Positions 31,611 through 46,383 are shown, numbered from the stretch's first letter. The stretch is DNA of 64,000 nt from Petrosia ficiformis (GCA_947044365.1 OX345636.1:16789115-16853114); one strand, 5' to 3'. The notes: a model not told the origin generated them from the sequence alone. A program made the numbers and translations.

Positions 31611-32338
31611 ATGATGCTCACAATATGAAGTACAATTTGTTTACCAGTAGTTATGACAATGTCATTCCTACACATAAAACTACATGTATATAGATACTAC
31701 TCTAGTGTGCATATCAGAAGCAGGTTTCTTAAAATTTGAAGCATGGAAACCATTTTCTATCCTGACATAACATATAATTTGATTGGATAAACTGTTGGTA
31801 ACAGGGCACAACTACTACAATTAGGCTAAGCAGACCAGACCATTCCTCCTACAAAAATTTGTGTGTAGATGGAGTTATACTTGTATTTATTGAGAAACGT
31901 TAGGCTCTAAACCCCTCCCTTCTATGACCAAGGTGCTTAGCAGGCATGCCTGCATAGACCCCTCGGCCATTGGCCACAAGAGGCAGGAAACCCTTCCAAA
32001 AATTCAAAGGTATAGGTTCTTTGTCTATTTCGTCATCAGTTCTTTTCTACTTTACTAAAAGACTACTAATTACCTTGCCACATTAAAGAGGGTGTGGTAG
32101 CAAAGCTTTGAAGTTTTTTTTACAGGTGAAGTTACACAAGGTGCACTTACACTGTATGTACTAAGCAGCATCTCAGCTGTGAGTTGCACTTATACATGTA
32201 CTTGCGACTAGTGTGAATTTGGCTACATGTATATGCAAACTAAATTTGTGTCCAAATTACTATGCCTTATGTTGTATTCATACACTGTACATACAAACAT
32301 AAAAACTAATATGTACATGCAATGTTATATTATATATA

Positions 32339-32396
<58 letters not shown>

Positions 32397-32428
32397 ATTA
32401 TAATAATTTATATATATATAATATATAT
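31611..32428. other. Intron sequence
   Basis: Nothing recognised except a (TA)n block at 32331-32425. Confidence 0.5.
32331..32425. repeat. (TA)n repeat
   Basis: Long TA run directly left of the hAT-like MITE at 32429. Confidence 0.95.
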
Positions 32429-32738
32429 TAGGGCTGGAACGAAGGTTGCAAAACAACATTCAAAGCAATAAAAACAATATTCAAAGGTTCGCATGTATTT
32501 TTATCAACTATTATTGCTTTATAACAAGCACTAGTCTTGTTCCTGTCACTGTTTCTACTTGGATTCAGCCAACAACACAGCCTCAACTTTACAGGAACAC
32601 ACCCACATTCTTCACTAGAAGTACACATATTCAAAATATCAAAGCGAGTGTGGCAAAGCTTTGAAGGTAGAAATTCAGCTAAAAATGTGCAGCAAACAAT
32701 CAGAGGTTCGAACATTCAAACCTTTTACCCCACCCTCA
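32429..32738. mobile_element. Diverged copy of the TAGGGCTGG hAT MITE
   Basis: Starts 'tagggctggaacgaaggt' and ends 'aaccttttaccccaccct'. Internal sequence matches 28617-29026 ('tagtcttgttcctgtcact', 'cagcctcaactt'). About 100 bp shorter and with no clear target duplication, since it lies in TA repeats. Confidence 0.85.
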
Positions 32739-32824
32739 TATATGTATATAAACATATAATGTCATATATACAATGTATATACATACATTGGTTTTATAGG
32801 AATAATATTTAATTACATATGTAC

Positions 32825-32887
32825 CTTTTCTTTCTTTTGATGTCTAGCTTCATTTAAATGCTTCATCTGTTTTTTCGTTAGTCCCAT
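32825..32887 (-). CDS. Candidate first exon of the transposase-OTU gene
   Basis: An ATG at 32887 opens a 21-codon frame (MGLTKKQMKHLNEARHQKKEK) that ends phase 0 at a GTACAT donor. A basic helical N-terminus fits a DNA-binding protein, and the phase suits the 42-nt exons downstream. An AG ('tctgaag') just upstream could act as an acceptor, but in phase 0 that would read into a stop, so translation start here is favoured. The link to the gene is inferred. Confidence 0.5.
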
Positions 32888-34572
32888 TTTTCTTCAGAAA
32901 AAAGGTTAATCAATAATAATAATAATTATACTTTTTGTAATTCAACACAATCATATGACAATGTGATTTTGTTGTCACATGACATTGACAACAAAATTTA
33001 ACCATTTATTTTAGACATGCAAATTTTAGTTAATTAATAAAATAAAGGGTTCTTGAACAATTGTGAAAGCATATACTCAGAGATAAATTTCGAAAATCAA
33101 AAATTTTAATAGATGTTATGGAAAGGGTTGCTAAATAAATCTTTTTGTTGTCTTATTGCAGTAGTTTGAAGTACTATTTCGGGAATCATTTTATTGAACT
33201 TTAAAGAGTCAGAGATAAAAAGTGACAATTTTGATGAAGAAAATGTCTTTTTTGCTGTACATGTATATACTCAAAAAGGAATTTTAAGCTGATTGAATAT
33301 CAAAAGTAGAAGGAAATCATGAAGAATCATCCAAAAAAGATGAAGCTGTTGGACAGTAATCATAATTTATCAATACTGAACAAATATATATGTGTTCGCC
33401 TCACATTGATTCAGTGAACACAGTATGTCTTTCCCATCATATTGCAGAGGGGTTGGGTCTGGTTATATGAGACTAGGAGCAGATTGTGTAATGCATGTAG
33501 GGGTCTGAGGCATGTTGTCCCATACACACACAGAAAATTTTGGATTCCAGGTTCTAGAGGCATCTATGATTACAGCAGCATAGCATTACTATCATTACAG
33601 AACACAGGGCTTGCAAATTTTACACCAACCCCCATGAACAGCTTATTACAACATCAAACAAAAGGGCTACATAATAATATATGTCTATATAGTCCTCTCA
33701 GAGGCTCTGATTGTATAATGTTAGGTGTTTATATGTACTATATTTTACCTTTTTCCGCTTTGTTGTAGAGTCTTGACAAAAAAGTTCTATAATCCTTATA
33801 ATATACTTATCACAAGGATACCGCATATAATAACTCTAATCTCCTCCCACAGTAATTCGTTCATTTAGAAATAAAGTGTAATAATTCGTCACCACTATTA
33901 TCTAAGTCTATTCTACCGATAGACGTGCAAAATTTATGTAAATACCATTTTTATTACCGATAGACATACACATTTTTGTAAAAATATTATTATAAAATGG
34001 ACGATTCTTGAACAACAACGCATCCAAGAACACTCTTTCTAATAAAAGGTAAATAAAAGTAAATTTCGCAGATACGAAGTACAAACAAGATACATTAGCA
34101 AACTATCTCAAATGTAATAGAGAGTTTTTATCCTAAAAATGTAAACCCACTGATAAATTCCATTGTCAGAAATCTGAAAATTCAATAAATTGTTACAACA
34201 AAAGTAAAGACTTATTTTTAAAAATCTCTCTATTTTGTAAATTGTATTTTTGCAGTAGCTTGATATCTGAATTTCTATGTCAATACAATGATTCTTCATG
34301 ACTTTATTACACTTCAAAGTTTGCAACATCGGAAACTTCTTTTGCAAATAACTCAAAAACTAAACACAAATTTGATAGAAAGTATATTTAGACAAACACT
34401 TTTTCTGAAATGTAGAATTGAATTCTGCAGTAAAAAAAGAAATCGAGACTAACGCCCACGCTCATTAGGTTTACAAGGTTAAATGCAAGCAAAACAAATT
34501 CAGCTTACGTATGTGCATTAATTCTTGATGCAAAATGTTGTATTTATCTCCTACTATTTGTTCTATATTTAC
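32888..34572. other. Spacer, nothing recognised
   Basis: AT-rich. The plus-strand ORF at 33442-33768 shows no family features or splice sites. A signal-peptide exon for the plus-strand gene was sought here and not found. Confidence 0.45.
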
Positions 34573-34605
34573 CTTGCTGGTGGTGATTGCAAGAGCTTCT
34601 GCCAT
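34573..34605 (-). CDS. Possible alternative first exon (MAEALAITTSK)
   Basis: ATG at 34605, 11 codons and a GTAAAT donor at 34572, phase 0. It could splice to the 42-nt exons of the transposase-OTU gene as an alternative start. Short, so chance cannot be excluded. Confidence 0.3.
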
Positions 34606-34681
34606 GTAAAGTTGTTAATTATAAGAAAAGTTTTATAATAAAAATGCAGATTTCATACTATTATTAATATTTTCAATCTAG

Positions 34682-37600
34682 ATGTTCTATTACTATTCAA
34701 GTCGGATACGAAACTGAAACCTGTACATATAGGAGAGAAAGTTTTGCTCGAGTTTATTACAGGAGTTGTGGATGGCTTAACTGGGGCAGATGTCGTGCAA
34801 CAAGGTATACTTATATGATGGGATATAATGTACATATTAACTATTTAACTTATTTAATAATCATTATAGTATATGAAAGCATTTTTACCATAATAGGTAT
34901 TTATGTTAACGACAATAAAGGGGACAGTTTTCTCTTACACGAATTTTTATGCCCGTGAAGAAAAACCAGCTATACAACATAATTATGGCATATTAGTAAT
35001 CATAGGATTGTATTTATAGCTTTTGTATGTGCCTTTTAACATACTCAAAATTATGTTTTGATGGATGAAAGCATATGTCCTATTGTTTAATGCCATAATT
35101 ATGTTGTATAGCTGTTTTTTTTCGCAGACATAAAAGTTCGTGTAGGAGAAAACTGTCACCTGCTCCGGAAAAGATCATAGGATTTTGTAGGAGGCTGCCA
35201 CGTAGGCAGGGTTAAAATCAGAACAAAGATCTTGGGTTATCAATTTGGTATCCGGTCCGGCATGAAACGTACTCAGATCCCCAACCAGAGAAAAGTTTTC
35301 GAACCAGCTGAAACTATTCCTTTACGTATGAATTATGCGCTTGATAGTGGTCAATTGAAGAACGTGTACTGAGATTTTCACTTCACTTGGATCAGTTTAC
35401 TTCATCCTATAACCACACCTCTCTGTTAACATAGTGTAATTATACATTGTCTTACAGGAGGTGTAGTTTACGGAAGGAATAAACTGATCGTGAAAATGGC
35501 AGTAACCCTTTCAGATTTATAAGTTTGTAATTTTACAACTTCCTGCCAGAGAGGAAGTGTAACCAAATTAATAGAATACTAAATTACTGTAGATTATGAG
35601 AGTATATCAATGTGGTGGCGGCATGTCAGTATTCTATTGCCAAAACGCCAACACTTTGTTGGATGTGGTCAGGTGGTGCTTTGATTCAAGTGTCCACCCT
35701 TTGATGTTACTTTGAAGTTTGCTTAGGGTACTTTAAAAAATTAATAAAATTAATAAAAAAGTAAAGGGAGATTACAATGGGATGTTGATGTACTTACTTT
35801 CTAACTAGTTCTAGTGAGAGAGAGAAAGGGATGTTGGGAGAATAAGTGAAAAATAGCTTTCGCTTGCAGACTTGAGTGGATGCTGTGCTTGCAGTAATTG
35901 GTAAGCAAGGTTAAGGTGACTGTTAGATTGCTCCAGGAGGTCCAGAAAGTTGCAAAGAACCTGCACTCAGTTGCATCTGTGATGCTGAGCCACACTTCAC
36001 ACATTATATATGCTTGATTAAGGTGGGTGTGGTATAATAATTTCGACTATGTGTCTGTTGCAAGATTGAAAGGGGTAAATAAATTTCCGTGGAATGCATT
36101 TGACTGCGACATTAAGCGAAACTAAATTCCCCGTAAAAAATATCTGCTATAGTCTAACCGCAGAGATGTTTTTTTTGAATCACGAAGAAATGAGATGACA
36201 GGCATATTTAGATGTCAAATTTCTTTAGTTTAGAAGACTATACTATGGTCATATCATAGTGAACATGTACACAAAGGGTAGACCCGTTCTTATCCACACC
36301 CACTACACGGAAAAGTGTCTGACAACACAAGATACTCATTTCCATATCTGTAATTCTCAGCATAGCCTAAACGCTGTCATACACTAACAACAACAACCAA
36401 ATCACAGCAACTAACCACTGACAGGGGGAGACTAAAGACATCTTGTTTAGTTTAAGTCATATATAACAGACTTTCCTCTTAGCCAGCTTTTCACATTACT
36501 CAGTACCAAATGAGTCACTAGCTGATAGAAGCCCGGAAGAAGATCTTGAAGTCAAGTTAATCTTAGAAACACGTGATATCCTTGTTTTATATGTGCATTC
36601 CAGAATGAAATGTCATTCTGTCCCAAAATATTGGCCAGACGCTCCCCAAATTTAGAGAGGCTGGGATGAGACAACACAAAGGAATTGATGAAAGCTTTGT
36701 TTGCAACCTAGCTTTGTTCCAGACTTATGCATTGCAAATACCAGAGAAAGTATGCAAAAAGCCCACAACTTTTGCAAAATATTTTTTATTTTTGTTATTA
36801 CGTAAAATAATTAATTTACAAGTGATAACAAGATATATAGAGAAAAAAGTATCCCTATGATTGCTTTGTGGTGTCCAGCATTTAGTAATCATGGCTGACT
36901 TTATCATGTCTGAAACACAACAGTTATTATTTTGATTATCTACTCTCCTTACCTTTCAAAGAATCTTGTAGAACTTTAGGAATATATTTCACTATTAGTT
37001 CCAGTTTCTACGTAAGCTACAGTGGAGTATGAACAAGGGGGCAGGGGGGGGGGGCAGTTGCTCCCCCAAAAATCAAGCTGGGGGGGTGGGGGTGGGGGTG
37101 GATCTGCTCCCCCAATAATTCCTGCAAGCATATTATACTTCTGCTATATACAATCACAGTTATCACAGTGATGTGATAAAGTGTAAACTCCAATGAATTG
37201 ATTTAATGCTATATTAGCAGCTGCAATAGTCACATTGGTGAGGTGCAAAAATGATATAGACATTAAAGCTTCATCTACAACTCCTCCCAGATGCAATAAA
37301 ATCTGTAAAGTAAATGGCATTCCAATCAAGGAAGTAACACGAATCAGTACAATTTGTAATGTTTTCAATCACCAGCCAGCCAAAACGTTTTACGGAAATG
37401 TACAAGTCACCACTGATGTGCAGAACGTAACTTTTCTGCACTAAAACGTGTCAAAACGTACCTGACTCAGTCATGATTAAATCATTGTATGCTCCTGCGC
37501 ATTCATAGGGAAATGATTGACCAAAGAATAACCTTTTTTGGAAATGTTTAGTTTATTTTGATTCAAATATACGCCAATTTTGTTGTGATATTTTTAACCT

Positions 37601-38099
37601 GCCCCCCAATAAAATTTTCCTTCCTACTCCACTGAGCTACTGTTAGCTACAAGCAACTTTCTTTCTGCTGGTCTGTAGAGCTCGAGCCCTTAACTGACCG
37701 AGCCTTCGAAATTACGTCACTTCCTTAACTACGTATACAACGCATACTCTCGTAAGTGGACACAAAAAAAAAAAAAAATATATATATAGTTTGAACCCGT
37801 GGGAAAGTAATCATCGGGATGGTCCTACGGGCCATGAAAACTTAAAGTGGAATGCAGTAATTAGCTATACTTATGTCATGTCTTACAATAGGATCCTATG
37901 AAAATAAACAATATCCCTATCTGTAAAACTTCGACAACACACGTACAATATTAATTTTGCTGTTAGTATTATAGAGTTTTCATTTTCTGTTTTCATAGAA
38001 CAGAGTACAGATCAGTATATACGTGTGAACAAGTAACTCGTTACCAATCCAAACTTTCCTGTTGTTCCGGCTTCACTGGAACTTATCCAAGCTGCATAC
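34682..38099 (+). CDS. EMI domain exons (1-2) of the EMI-EGF-sushi-Ig gene
   Basis: Exon 34682-34804 reads [19 protein letters not shown] and then [15 protein letters not shown]. Exon 37999-38099 continues [19 protein letters not shown] and [12 protein letters not shown]. This is the EMI pattern: paired Cys, CGW..W..C...RT.YR..Y and the terminal CC.GF/W. EMI domains mediate assembly of extracellular proteins. The 3.2-kb intron between them carries an inverted-repeat element (34920), element A and a nested insertion. Confidence 0.88.
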
Positions 38100-40930
38100 G
38101 TAAGTCATTAGAGGCATAATTCTCATTCTAATTCCTGCTTATTTTTATAGCAACCTGTAATCCTGTTTGCTCCAATGGACAGTGTACAGGAGTGAATTCA
38201 TGCTCATGCAATCATGGATGGACTGGTGATGCATGTGCTACAGGTATGTATATAAAGTAGTACTAGTGATATATTCATATAATTGGATTGGTAATTGCTA
38301 TCAGTCATTATTTGCCATTATGTCTAGTATTGGTATCTGTTCTAATATTGAAATAAGTGTACCAATAATGTCATTTCTTGTGATTAGCTTTTATGATTGA
38401 GAAAATACTCATTTTCATTGATGACAGAAAATCAGAAACCAGATATTTGATCTAATTACATATGTATTATTATTAAAACGTTTCTCAATACATATCTAAA
38501 GTATTAATTGATTTATCGGAATATTGCTAAAATCTCTTCAGTATATCCATAAAATTAAGTAGGAAATTTGAAATTGGCTTGCTTGTTCAACCCTGGAGTT
38601 TATCTTCTAACCACTTTTTGTTGTCTATATAGATATCAATGAATGTGTAGAAAATCCCAACATTTGTCATAACCTGGCAAATTGTAATAACACTGCAGGA
38701 GATTATTATTGTAAGTGTCATCCAGGCTATACTTTAGCATATGATGGATATACTTGTGTGGGTGAGTAACTATACTTGAATGTATAACTGCAACAAAGAT
38801 TCATCCGTGTACAAATAATATTGTATAGATATTAATGAGTGTGCTATTGGTACTCACGAGTGTGCAAGTGCAGATTATTGTCATAATACTAAAGGAGACT
38901 ATGAATGTGAATGTCCATATGGTTATGTCATATCTACAGAAAATTCTCATCGATGTGAAGGTATATAAATTCACTGATCTCATAATTAAAATTATTGTAA
39001 CTATAATGTACTCCTGAATTTCTAATCAATTTTATGTATTTCTAATTTAGTGTTATTTTAGCAAGATAAGGATAACCACTTTTAATTATAGTTGTAGTAT
39101 ATGTACGTTCTCAATATTTCAGTCATAGATAGAGTTAATTAGCTATATTATAAGGCTTATAAAAATAGTTTTAGTTTTAGTTCGCAACTAACTAAAAGTC
39201 CATTTTAGGTATAATATTCAAGTAATTTAGCTATAGTTTAGTTAACTGAAAGTTACAACAGCTTTCTAAAAGGGATTTTGGTTATAGTTATAGTTAACCA
39301 AAACAACACTAAATTTTATACCCACCCCCTTTTTGTAGATGTGAATGAATGTTTACTTGCTAATGGTGGTTGTCAACAAAATTGTACCAATACTGATGGA
39401 TTTTTTAACTGCTTCTGTGATGATGGTTATGAAAAAGACATAAGAGACTTTAGGAAATGCAATGGTAGTAATTACAATATGTATAATAGAATGTCAATCA
39501 TTATTACTGTTTCATGTTCCACAGATATTAATGAATGTGAACTGGAAACACATGATTGTGAACAACAATGTTTCAACAGTATTGGATCATATAATTGTGG
39601 ATGTAATGAAGGATGTGAATTATCAGATAATGGAAATTCATGCAACGGTAATTCAATGGTAGAGTGTTCATGATTGTAAAGAAGTCACGATCATTGAGAC
39701 AGAGATATAGGCTACAATGATTATTCACAGATATTAATTCATTACTTTGGTATTTCCATGTTTCGCTATCCATATGTTTCTTTAATATGCAGAAACCATA
39801 CACATATAATTATAATTACAGTAAAATGGCTGCAGAAAAATTTTTTTGCTACTGACCTTCCAAAAGAGGTTGTACACATGTCACAATGTGTTATTGGAAT
39901 TTAATCACTGTTAGAGGCTACATATTGTGTACTGACTCAGGAGGTTGAACTGTTGGGTCAACATATAATACATGTACCCTAGGCCTATAGCTAACATCGA
40001 TTAAATTCCACAATGACTTGTAGTGACACATGCACAACACCTCTGCCAGCTTTCTACACCTATAGAGTTCTGAATGAATGATAAAAACACTTATGGCTGC
40101 TGTTGTAAACATCTATCATAATTACACATCAGAGGCAGATTAGGGGTCAAAAGTCACAATCTTGAAAGAGATTATAGGAGTAATACAATATTCTGCTTAT
40201 TCAGCAATACATGCATGCAAAGTATGGTTTGGTAATACTTGATATTACTTTTCAATAGAAACAAGTTAAATAATATTTTGTGAAACCAAGTAAATAACGA
40301 GATATTCACTCATTAAACAAATCAAATATTCATATAACTAAATACACCATTCATTTCAGCTCTAGTATTAATATTAAGTATTTCGTTTGTAGATATTGAT
40401 GAATGTGAGCATGATATTGATGGTTGTAGTCACAACTGCACAAACATCCATTGTGATGATGGAAAATACATTTGCTCCTGTACTAATGGATACCAGTTAC
40501 AAGCAGACAATAGGACATGTATAGGTCAGCCATTAATAGTATGATTATAGTGCAAGTAATATCTGTAATATGTGTATAGATACCAATGAATGTAACATCA
40601 ATAATGGTGGATGTGAATATGACTGTCAAAACACTGAAGGAAGCTATGAATGCGAATGTAAGGAAGGATATCAACTAGCAGATGATAAACATTCTTGTGA
40701 AGGTAAGCACAAGTGATATGTATGTGTATATAGTGGTATAATGGGAACTGTCTGATGTGGTCAGGTGTTTTTTGCACGTACACATTCTAAAAATTTAAAC
40801 AATGTCTATAGTTGGTATATATATATACCACCTGCTGGTTTTCAGAGGTTTATGTGGTGATATAGGTGGTACATCTGGCATACACACCTCCTACATTATA
40901 TATTGTATATATATTGTATTATATATTATA

Positions 40931-41001
<71 letters not shown>

Positions 41002-44000
41002 TGTGAATGCGAAAATGAGTCAATTTCAAATAAGAATTTTGTCAAGCACATATATGATTATTCATCAATTTTGTACAGGTAGCAAGTGAAATATTGTATT
41101 CAGGAAGAGCAACTATTGCTCTAGCAAATTTAGTTAGTTTCTTTGAAAAATAGCTCAGTAACAAGCATTTAAATATAAGCGTTTGACAAAATTCTATATA
41201 TATGCCGTGATTGCTGATGTCACTGGTGGTATATTATTCAGTATAATAATACGACCTGTAAAACCATGAAAGTAAGTTATTTACTTATTTGAAAATTTAA
41301 TAATTATTACATTATTACAGTGGAGTCGCTCAACGCAAACATTGTTAAAATGAAAGCCTGCTTAAAACAAACACTTACATCAATTTTTTATAGCAATGAA
41401 GATCCCAATAGCAATAGCAAATATAAAGGGATCAGGAAAAATATAAAAGAAAAAGAACAAAAAATGAAAATAATACAGAAAGAAAATTAATCTCTATTTT
41501 AAATACATGAGTAAAAGACTATTTTTATAATAACTAATTGTAACTAATCAACATGTAAGGCATTACATAGTCTTACAGAGGAATAAAAAAAGAATGAAAA
41601 GTAGAGTTTGTTCTTGAAAACATAGCTATAAGTTGCTTGTTATGTGACGTTCTTAAGTTAGGATTTGCTCGGAATAAAAATAAACTGGATGGACAATAAA
41701 AGAAGCCATGAAAACGTTTGTAAGTAAGAAGTAATTTGAGGTAAATTCTACAATTAGCAAGAGATGGTAAATTGTAGGATGAATATGGAGTAAATTTAGA
41801 AGACCACAACTTATATGCAATTCGATAGGCAATTTTTGGACATTTTCCAGTTTCTCGATATTCTTGGTCAATTGAGGATCCCAAACTGCACATCCATACT
41901 CCAGAACTAGGAGGACTTGAGTTTTATAGAAAGAAAGGAATGTTTGTGAATCAATACTAGAAGAAAAAGAGCGATAGAAGAACCCTAAAAGACGTCTTGC
42001 CTTAGCACAGATACGATCAATGTGCTTTGACCAAGAAAGATCATCAGAAATCAAAATACCTAAGTACTTGAAGGAGGGTACTTTTTTGATCGGGGATCCG
42101 TTGATGTACAAAAGTAATGAACTAAAGAAAGCTTACGTTTACGAGTTATAAACATATATTTAGATTTTTTTGTGTTCAGTGTCAGATAATTATCCCTTAC
42201 CCCAGTCGCTTATTAGATTGATATCTTCTTGAATATTGTCAAAATCAGCTGAAGAGTTCTTTATGCAGTAATAGATCATCTGCAAACAGTTCTATTCTTG
42301 CTCCATGGGAAAAATGCATGCCACAAAGACCATTAATATAAGCCAAAAACAATAGAAGGCCCAGAATAAACCCCTGAGGCACACCAGATCTAACAGGCAA
42401 GAGATCGGATGAGTAGCCATTAACGACAACACACTGCCTACGATTGCAGAGATAATTTTCAAGCCATTCAAAAGGGTTTCTGGAACTTCATACCCATGTA
42501 GTTTGTTAAGTAAGGCTTGGTGAGGTATGCTATCAAAAGCTTTACGTAGATCAAAGAAAATGCAGGCAACAAATTTTTTTTTTCAAGTGATGAATGCCAA
42601 TGATGAGACGCAAAGATGATTGGTAGAATGGTAGAGTGGTTGTGTTGAAAACCACACTGGTTATCAGAGAGAATATTGTTGTTAGTAAAATGTTCCAGTA
42701 GTAAAAATTGAATGTGTTTCTCTAACACTTTACTGGCTACAGAGAGAAGAGAGATGAGTCTAAATGATTCAACGTGGTTTTTGGGCCATCTTTAGGTATA
42801 GGCACTACATTGGAAAGCTTCCAACTGGATGGTACTATACCCTGATCATTGGATAGGTTGAAAAGTGAGGAAAGAGATGGGGCGATTGTAGCTGCAAATG
42901 ATTTCAAAAGCTAGGATGAAATACCATCAGGACCAGTAGAAATCGATGCATCCAGTTCAGATAGATGAATCCTCACTTGATCAGAAGAGATATTAAAGTC
43001 AGAGGTATCAATCAGTTCATATATGTACAGGGAACTTTAGAATCATTAAACAAGTAGAAAAAAAACTTGTTTAAAAGGTTTGCTTTATCAGAGTTGGTGG
43101 AAACCAAAATTGAGCCATCAGATAGTGAAGAAGAGATGTTTGAACTGGGCTGAATCTTGTTGATCGTAGACCAAAACTGTCTTGAATCCTTTGAAGAGCA
43201 AATCATGGACACAGCTGTATTCTGAAGTATCTTATAATTGCGAAGGTAGTCAATTGATTTTGAGTGTTTGTACTTCCTATACATTGATTCTCTCTCATTT
43301 ATAATATATACTATCTCTTTTGTGATCCAAGGAAGGTTATTATAAAGTGGAATCGTTTTAGATGGAAAGGTTTTAGACATAACATCTAGAATATCATTGG
43401 ACCAGCTTTCACAGAACACATCAACATTTTCCCCAAAAGAAGCTACTGCCACATCTTCAAGTAGTGATTGGGCAAGAGTAGTATTAGTCTTTTTGCAGAT
43501 CCATACAGTTTTGAATTGACGCATGTGGACTTTGTGCTTGAATGGAAGGAATAGTTTGACTAGAATAGACTTATGATCACTGTTTGAAAAGGGATCCAGC
43601 ACTTCACATGATTTTAATGACATTGAGTTGGAGATAAAAGCCTAGTGAATGGTAGTAGAAGCAGGGACTGAAATACGGGTGGGTTCTAAGACTTCTTGCG
43701 ACAAACAAAAGTCATTTTCAAACAAAGCTAAGATGAAGTCATGGGAACTCTTGTAGTCGATGTTGAAGTCACCATAGATTATTATATCTCAGAGATTTCT
43801 CGGGTTGAGATCAAGAACAGCATTTCTGAAGGTAATCCTGAAATAATAATGACCAACAGAGCATTCAAGAAAGATGAGTTCCAAGTGATCTGGAGCAGAA
43901 AATTGTATAGGATGAAAAGATACATTGACGCTAAGGTATATAATGACACCTCATAGCAGCACAAAGGGCTCTTAGGTGGACAATTTTTGGAAGAAGACTT

Positions 44001-46332
44001 CTGGCATTAAAACGGAAACATGATGAAGAGTCTCTTGATGGAGTAGGCAAAACATTGCTATACGTATTCCCTGCAGGGCATCCATATGAATTTTACAATT
44101 CAATTCTTTTAGCATGAATACTGATAAAACGCTTTACACATTTAAAAAAATTAAAGTTAGATTAGTACGTCTATAATAATTATTAAAATGGCACTATAAC
44201 TCCAATATTTTATAAGACTGAAGACTCTAGTTTACTTTATGGGAAACTAGAGTTGATTGATGTCAAATTTATCATTATCACCAGGAAGAGAACAAGGCAA
44301 GCACTTGAAAGTATAGTAGTCCAACAGGTAACACCCACCTCTAATTGGCCTGCATAACATCTGCATTTCAAACAGTACTGATGATTAACTTAGTTGGGCA
44401 GAAGACCATCTAAAAAACCAAGAGAAACCAAGAGATACCAAAACATGCTTCATTAGCTGCAGGAGAGCAGCAAAGCAAGTGTTTGAAATTGCAGTATTTA
44501 GTGGCAAACCCTATAGCTACTTAGCATCTTTATCTCACTTCTTTAAAAGTAAATGAATATCTCCTTTGTAATGTGTGCATTTCTGTTTCTTTATATTTTC
44601 ATGATTTTATTATGTATTCAGTTCCACCCACTTTGGTTATTAGGATGCAAATCTTCATCCTTTGTTAATTACAGCAACCTTCAGGGATAGTGGTGATGCA
44701 TTAATGATAATGTAGTAATTAATGAATTCATTAATTTGTTTAATACAAATTACTTTTAGTAGCACCCATTATACTTAGTCCGAATGGAATTTTATTATAG
44801 AGAGTTCACTGTATTTTTCCTTTACAAAGACACACTTAGCGACCAAAGGTCTTGATTTTCAAATTGCCTCAGGAACAGCTCTTTAGGAATAATGAATTTC
44901 ACGCATGACAATACAACAGAGAAGGCTTTATCATATTCTTCCCTCCAGGCAATCACATGAGATAATGTCATCAATGCAAAAATTTAGCAGTTAGGAATAT
45001 ACCCATTATGCTTCACACTTAGTGTATAACCTTATGTGCTATATTCCTCTGACCTCAGTCTCAGGTGGATGTTAGTGCAATAAACCTAGCGTAAGCTGCC
45101 AATTATCGACATGTACCAATTATCGGCACCTATGTACAGCGTCTTACGATAACAAGGTATGCGAAGTATTCCATTCCTCGTGGTTAGTTTCTTCTCGAGG
45201 TAAGTATATTTTCCTTTGTGTGTTTTTGATGGATTTACCTTTCATTCCAAGAGAATATACCTCGAAAAATGTGAAGAAAGAGACTGCGCTCTAAGTCTGC
45301 TCCTGTTCTCCAAAGAGCTGATACAGCTGGTAAGCGATTTAAAACCTTAGGTTCAGCACAATCAGACTCTTGTGGGACTTCATATCCACCCTCTTCCTCT
45401 ACAACCTGTATATCTACAGCTACACAAAAAAGGCCAAGTAAATCTATGCCTTGCAAAAGTGCAAAGCAATCTAAAACCTCAAGTTCAGCACAATCAGACT
45501 CTTGTGATCCACCCTCTTCCTCTACAACCTGTATATCTACAGCTACACAGAAAAGGCCAAGTAAATCTATGCCTTGCAAAAGTGCTAAGCAATTTAAAAC
45601 CTCAGGTTCAGAACAAACAAACCCTCGTGGGACTTCATCTCCACACTCTTCCTCTACAACCTGTATATCTACAGTTACTTCTGAAATTTCATTTAGTCAA
45701 GATGAATGTGGTGAATGTCTGCATACATACCTTGAAGGTATTAATCAAGGTACCAGACTAGAGTGGGTCAAGTGTGCCTATGTGCATTGGCTATACGAAG
45801 AATTCTGTTCATATTGTATTGTTTAACATTTTTTCATTGATCATGAACAGAATTTCCTTGTTATGCTCTTTGTTATGTAGCTATATTGTTATAATTTGTT
45901 CGTAAATCGTTCATAATAAGTATCATAATTAGCCAGCTATTTAACAAAATGTGCACAGATTAATACCATTGAAAATACACAAATAGTTAGCTGAAAGAAT
46001 AAAGATGAACATAAAAGATAATTCATACTGTTCTAACAGTTGATATTTCAACATTGGCAGCAGAAGTCATTAAGCGCCAATAATTAAGAATAGGGTGACG
46101 ATAATAAGTACATGGTGATGATAATTGGCAAATTCTCAGTTCACATCGAAGGTTGCCATTCAAACATACAACGGGGTATTTTCCTGAAATTGCGCATGAT
46201 TACAGCAGAGTTAATGACCTCACTTCCTGTGAACAAAAAATTTTATATTGTCAAGGAAATTTGCGCTATAGCGTTATGTGCCGATAATTGGCAGCTTACT
46301 CTAATAATGATGGTTTATATAATACACATAAT

Positions 46333-46383
<51 letters not shown>

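Noticed and set aside
33442..33768. Plus-strand ORF of 108 codons
   Set aside because: The string KFWIPGSR briefly recalled a Pao/retroviral integrase linker, but neighbouring motifs are absent and composition is non-coding.
45235..45579. Minus-strand ORF of 114 codons across the pogo-like remnant
   Set aside because: It is the antisense shadow of the tandem Ser/Thr repeat, with repetition caused by the sense repeats.
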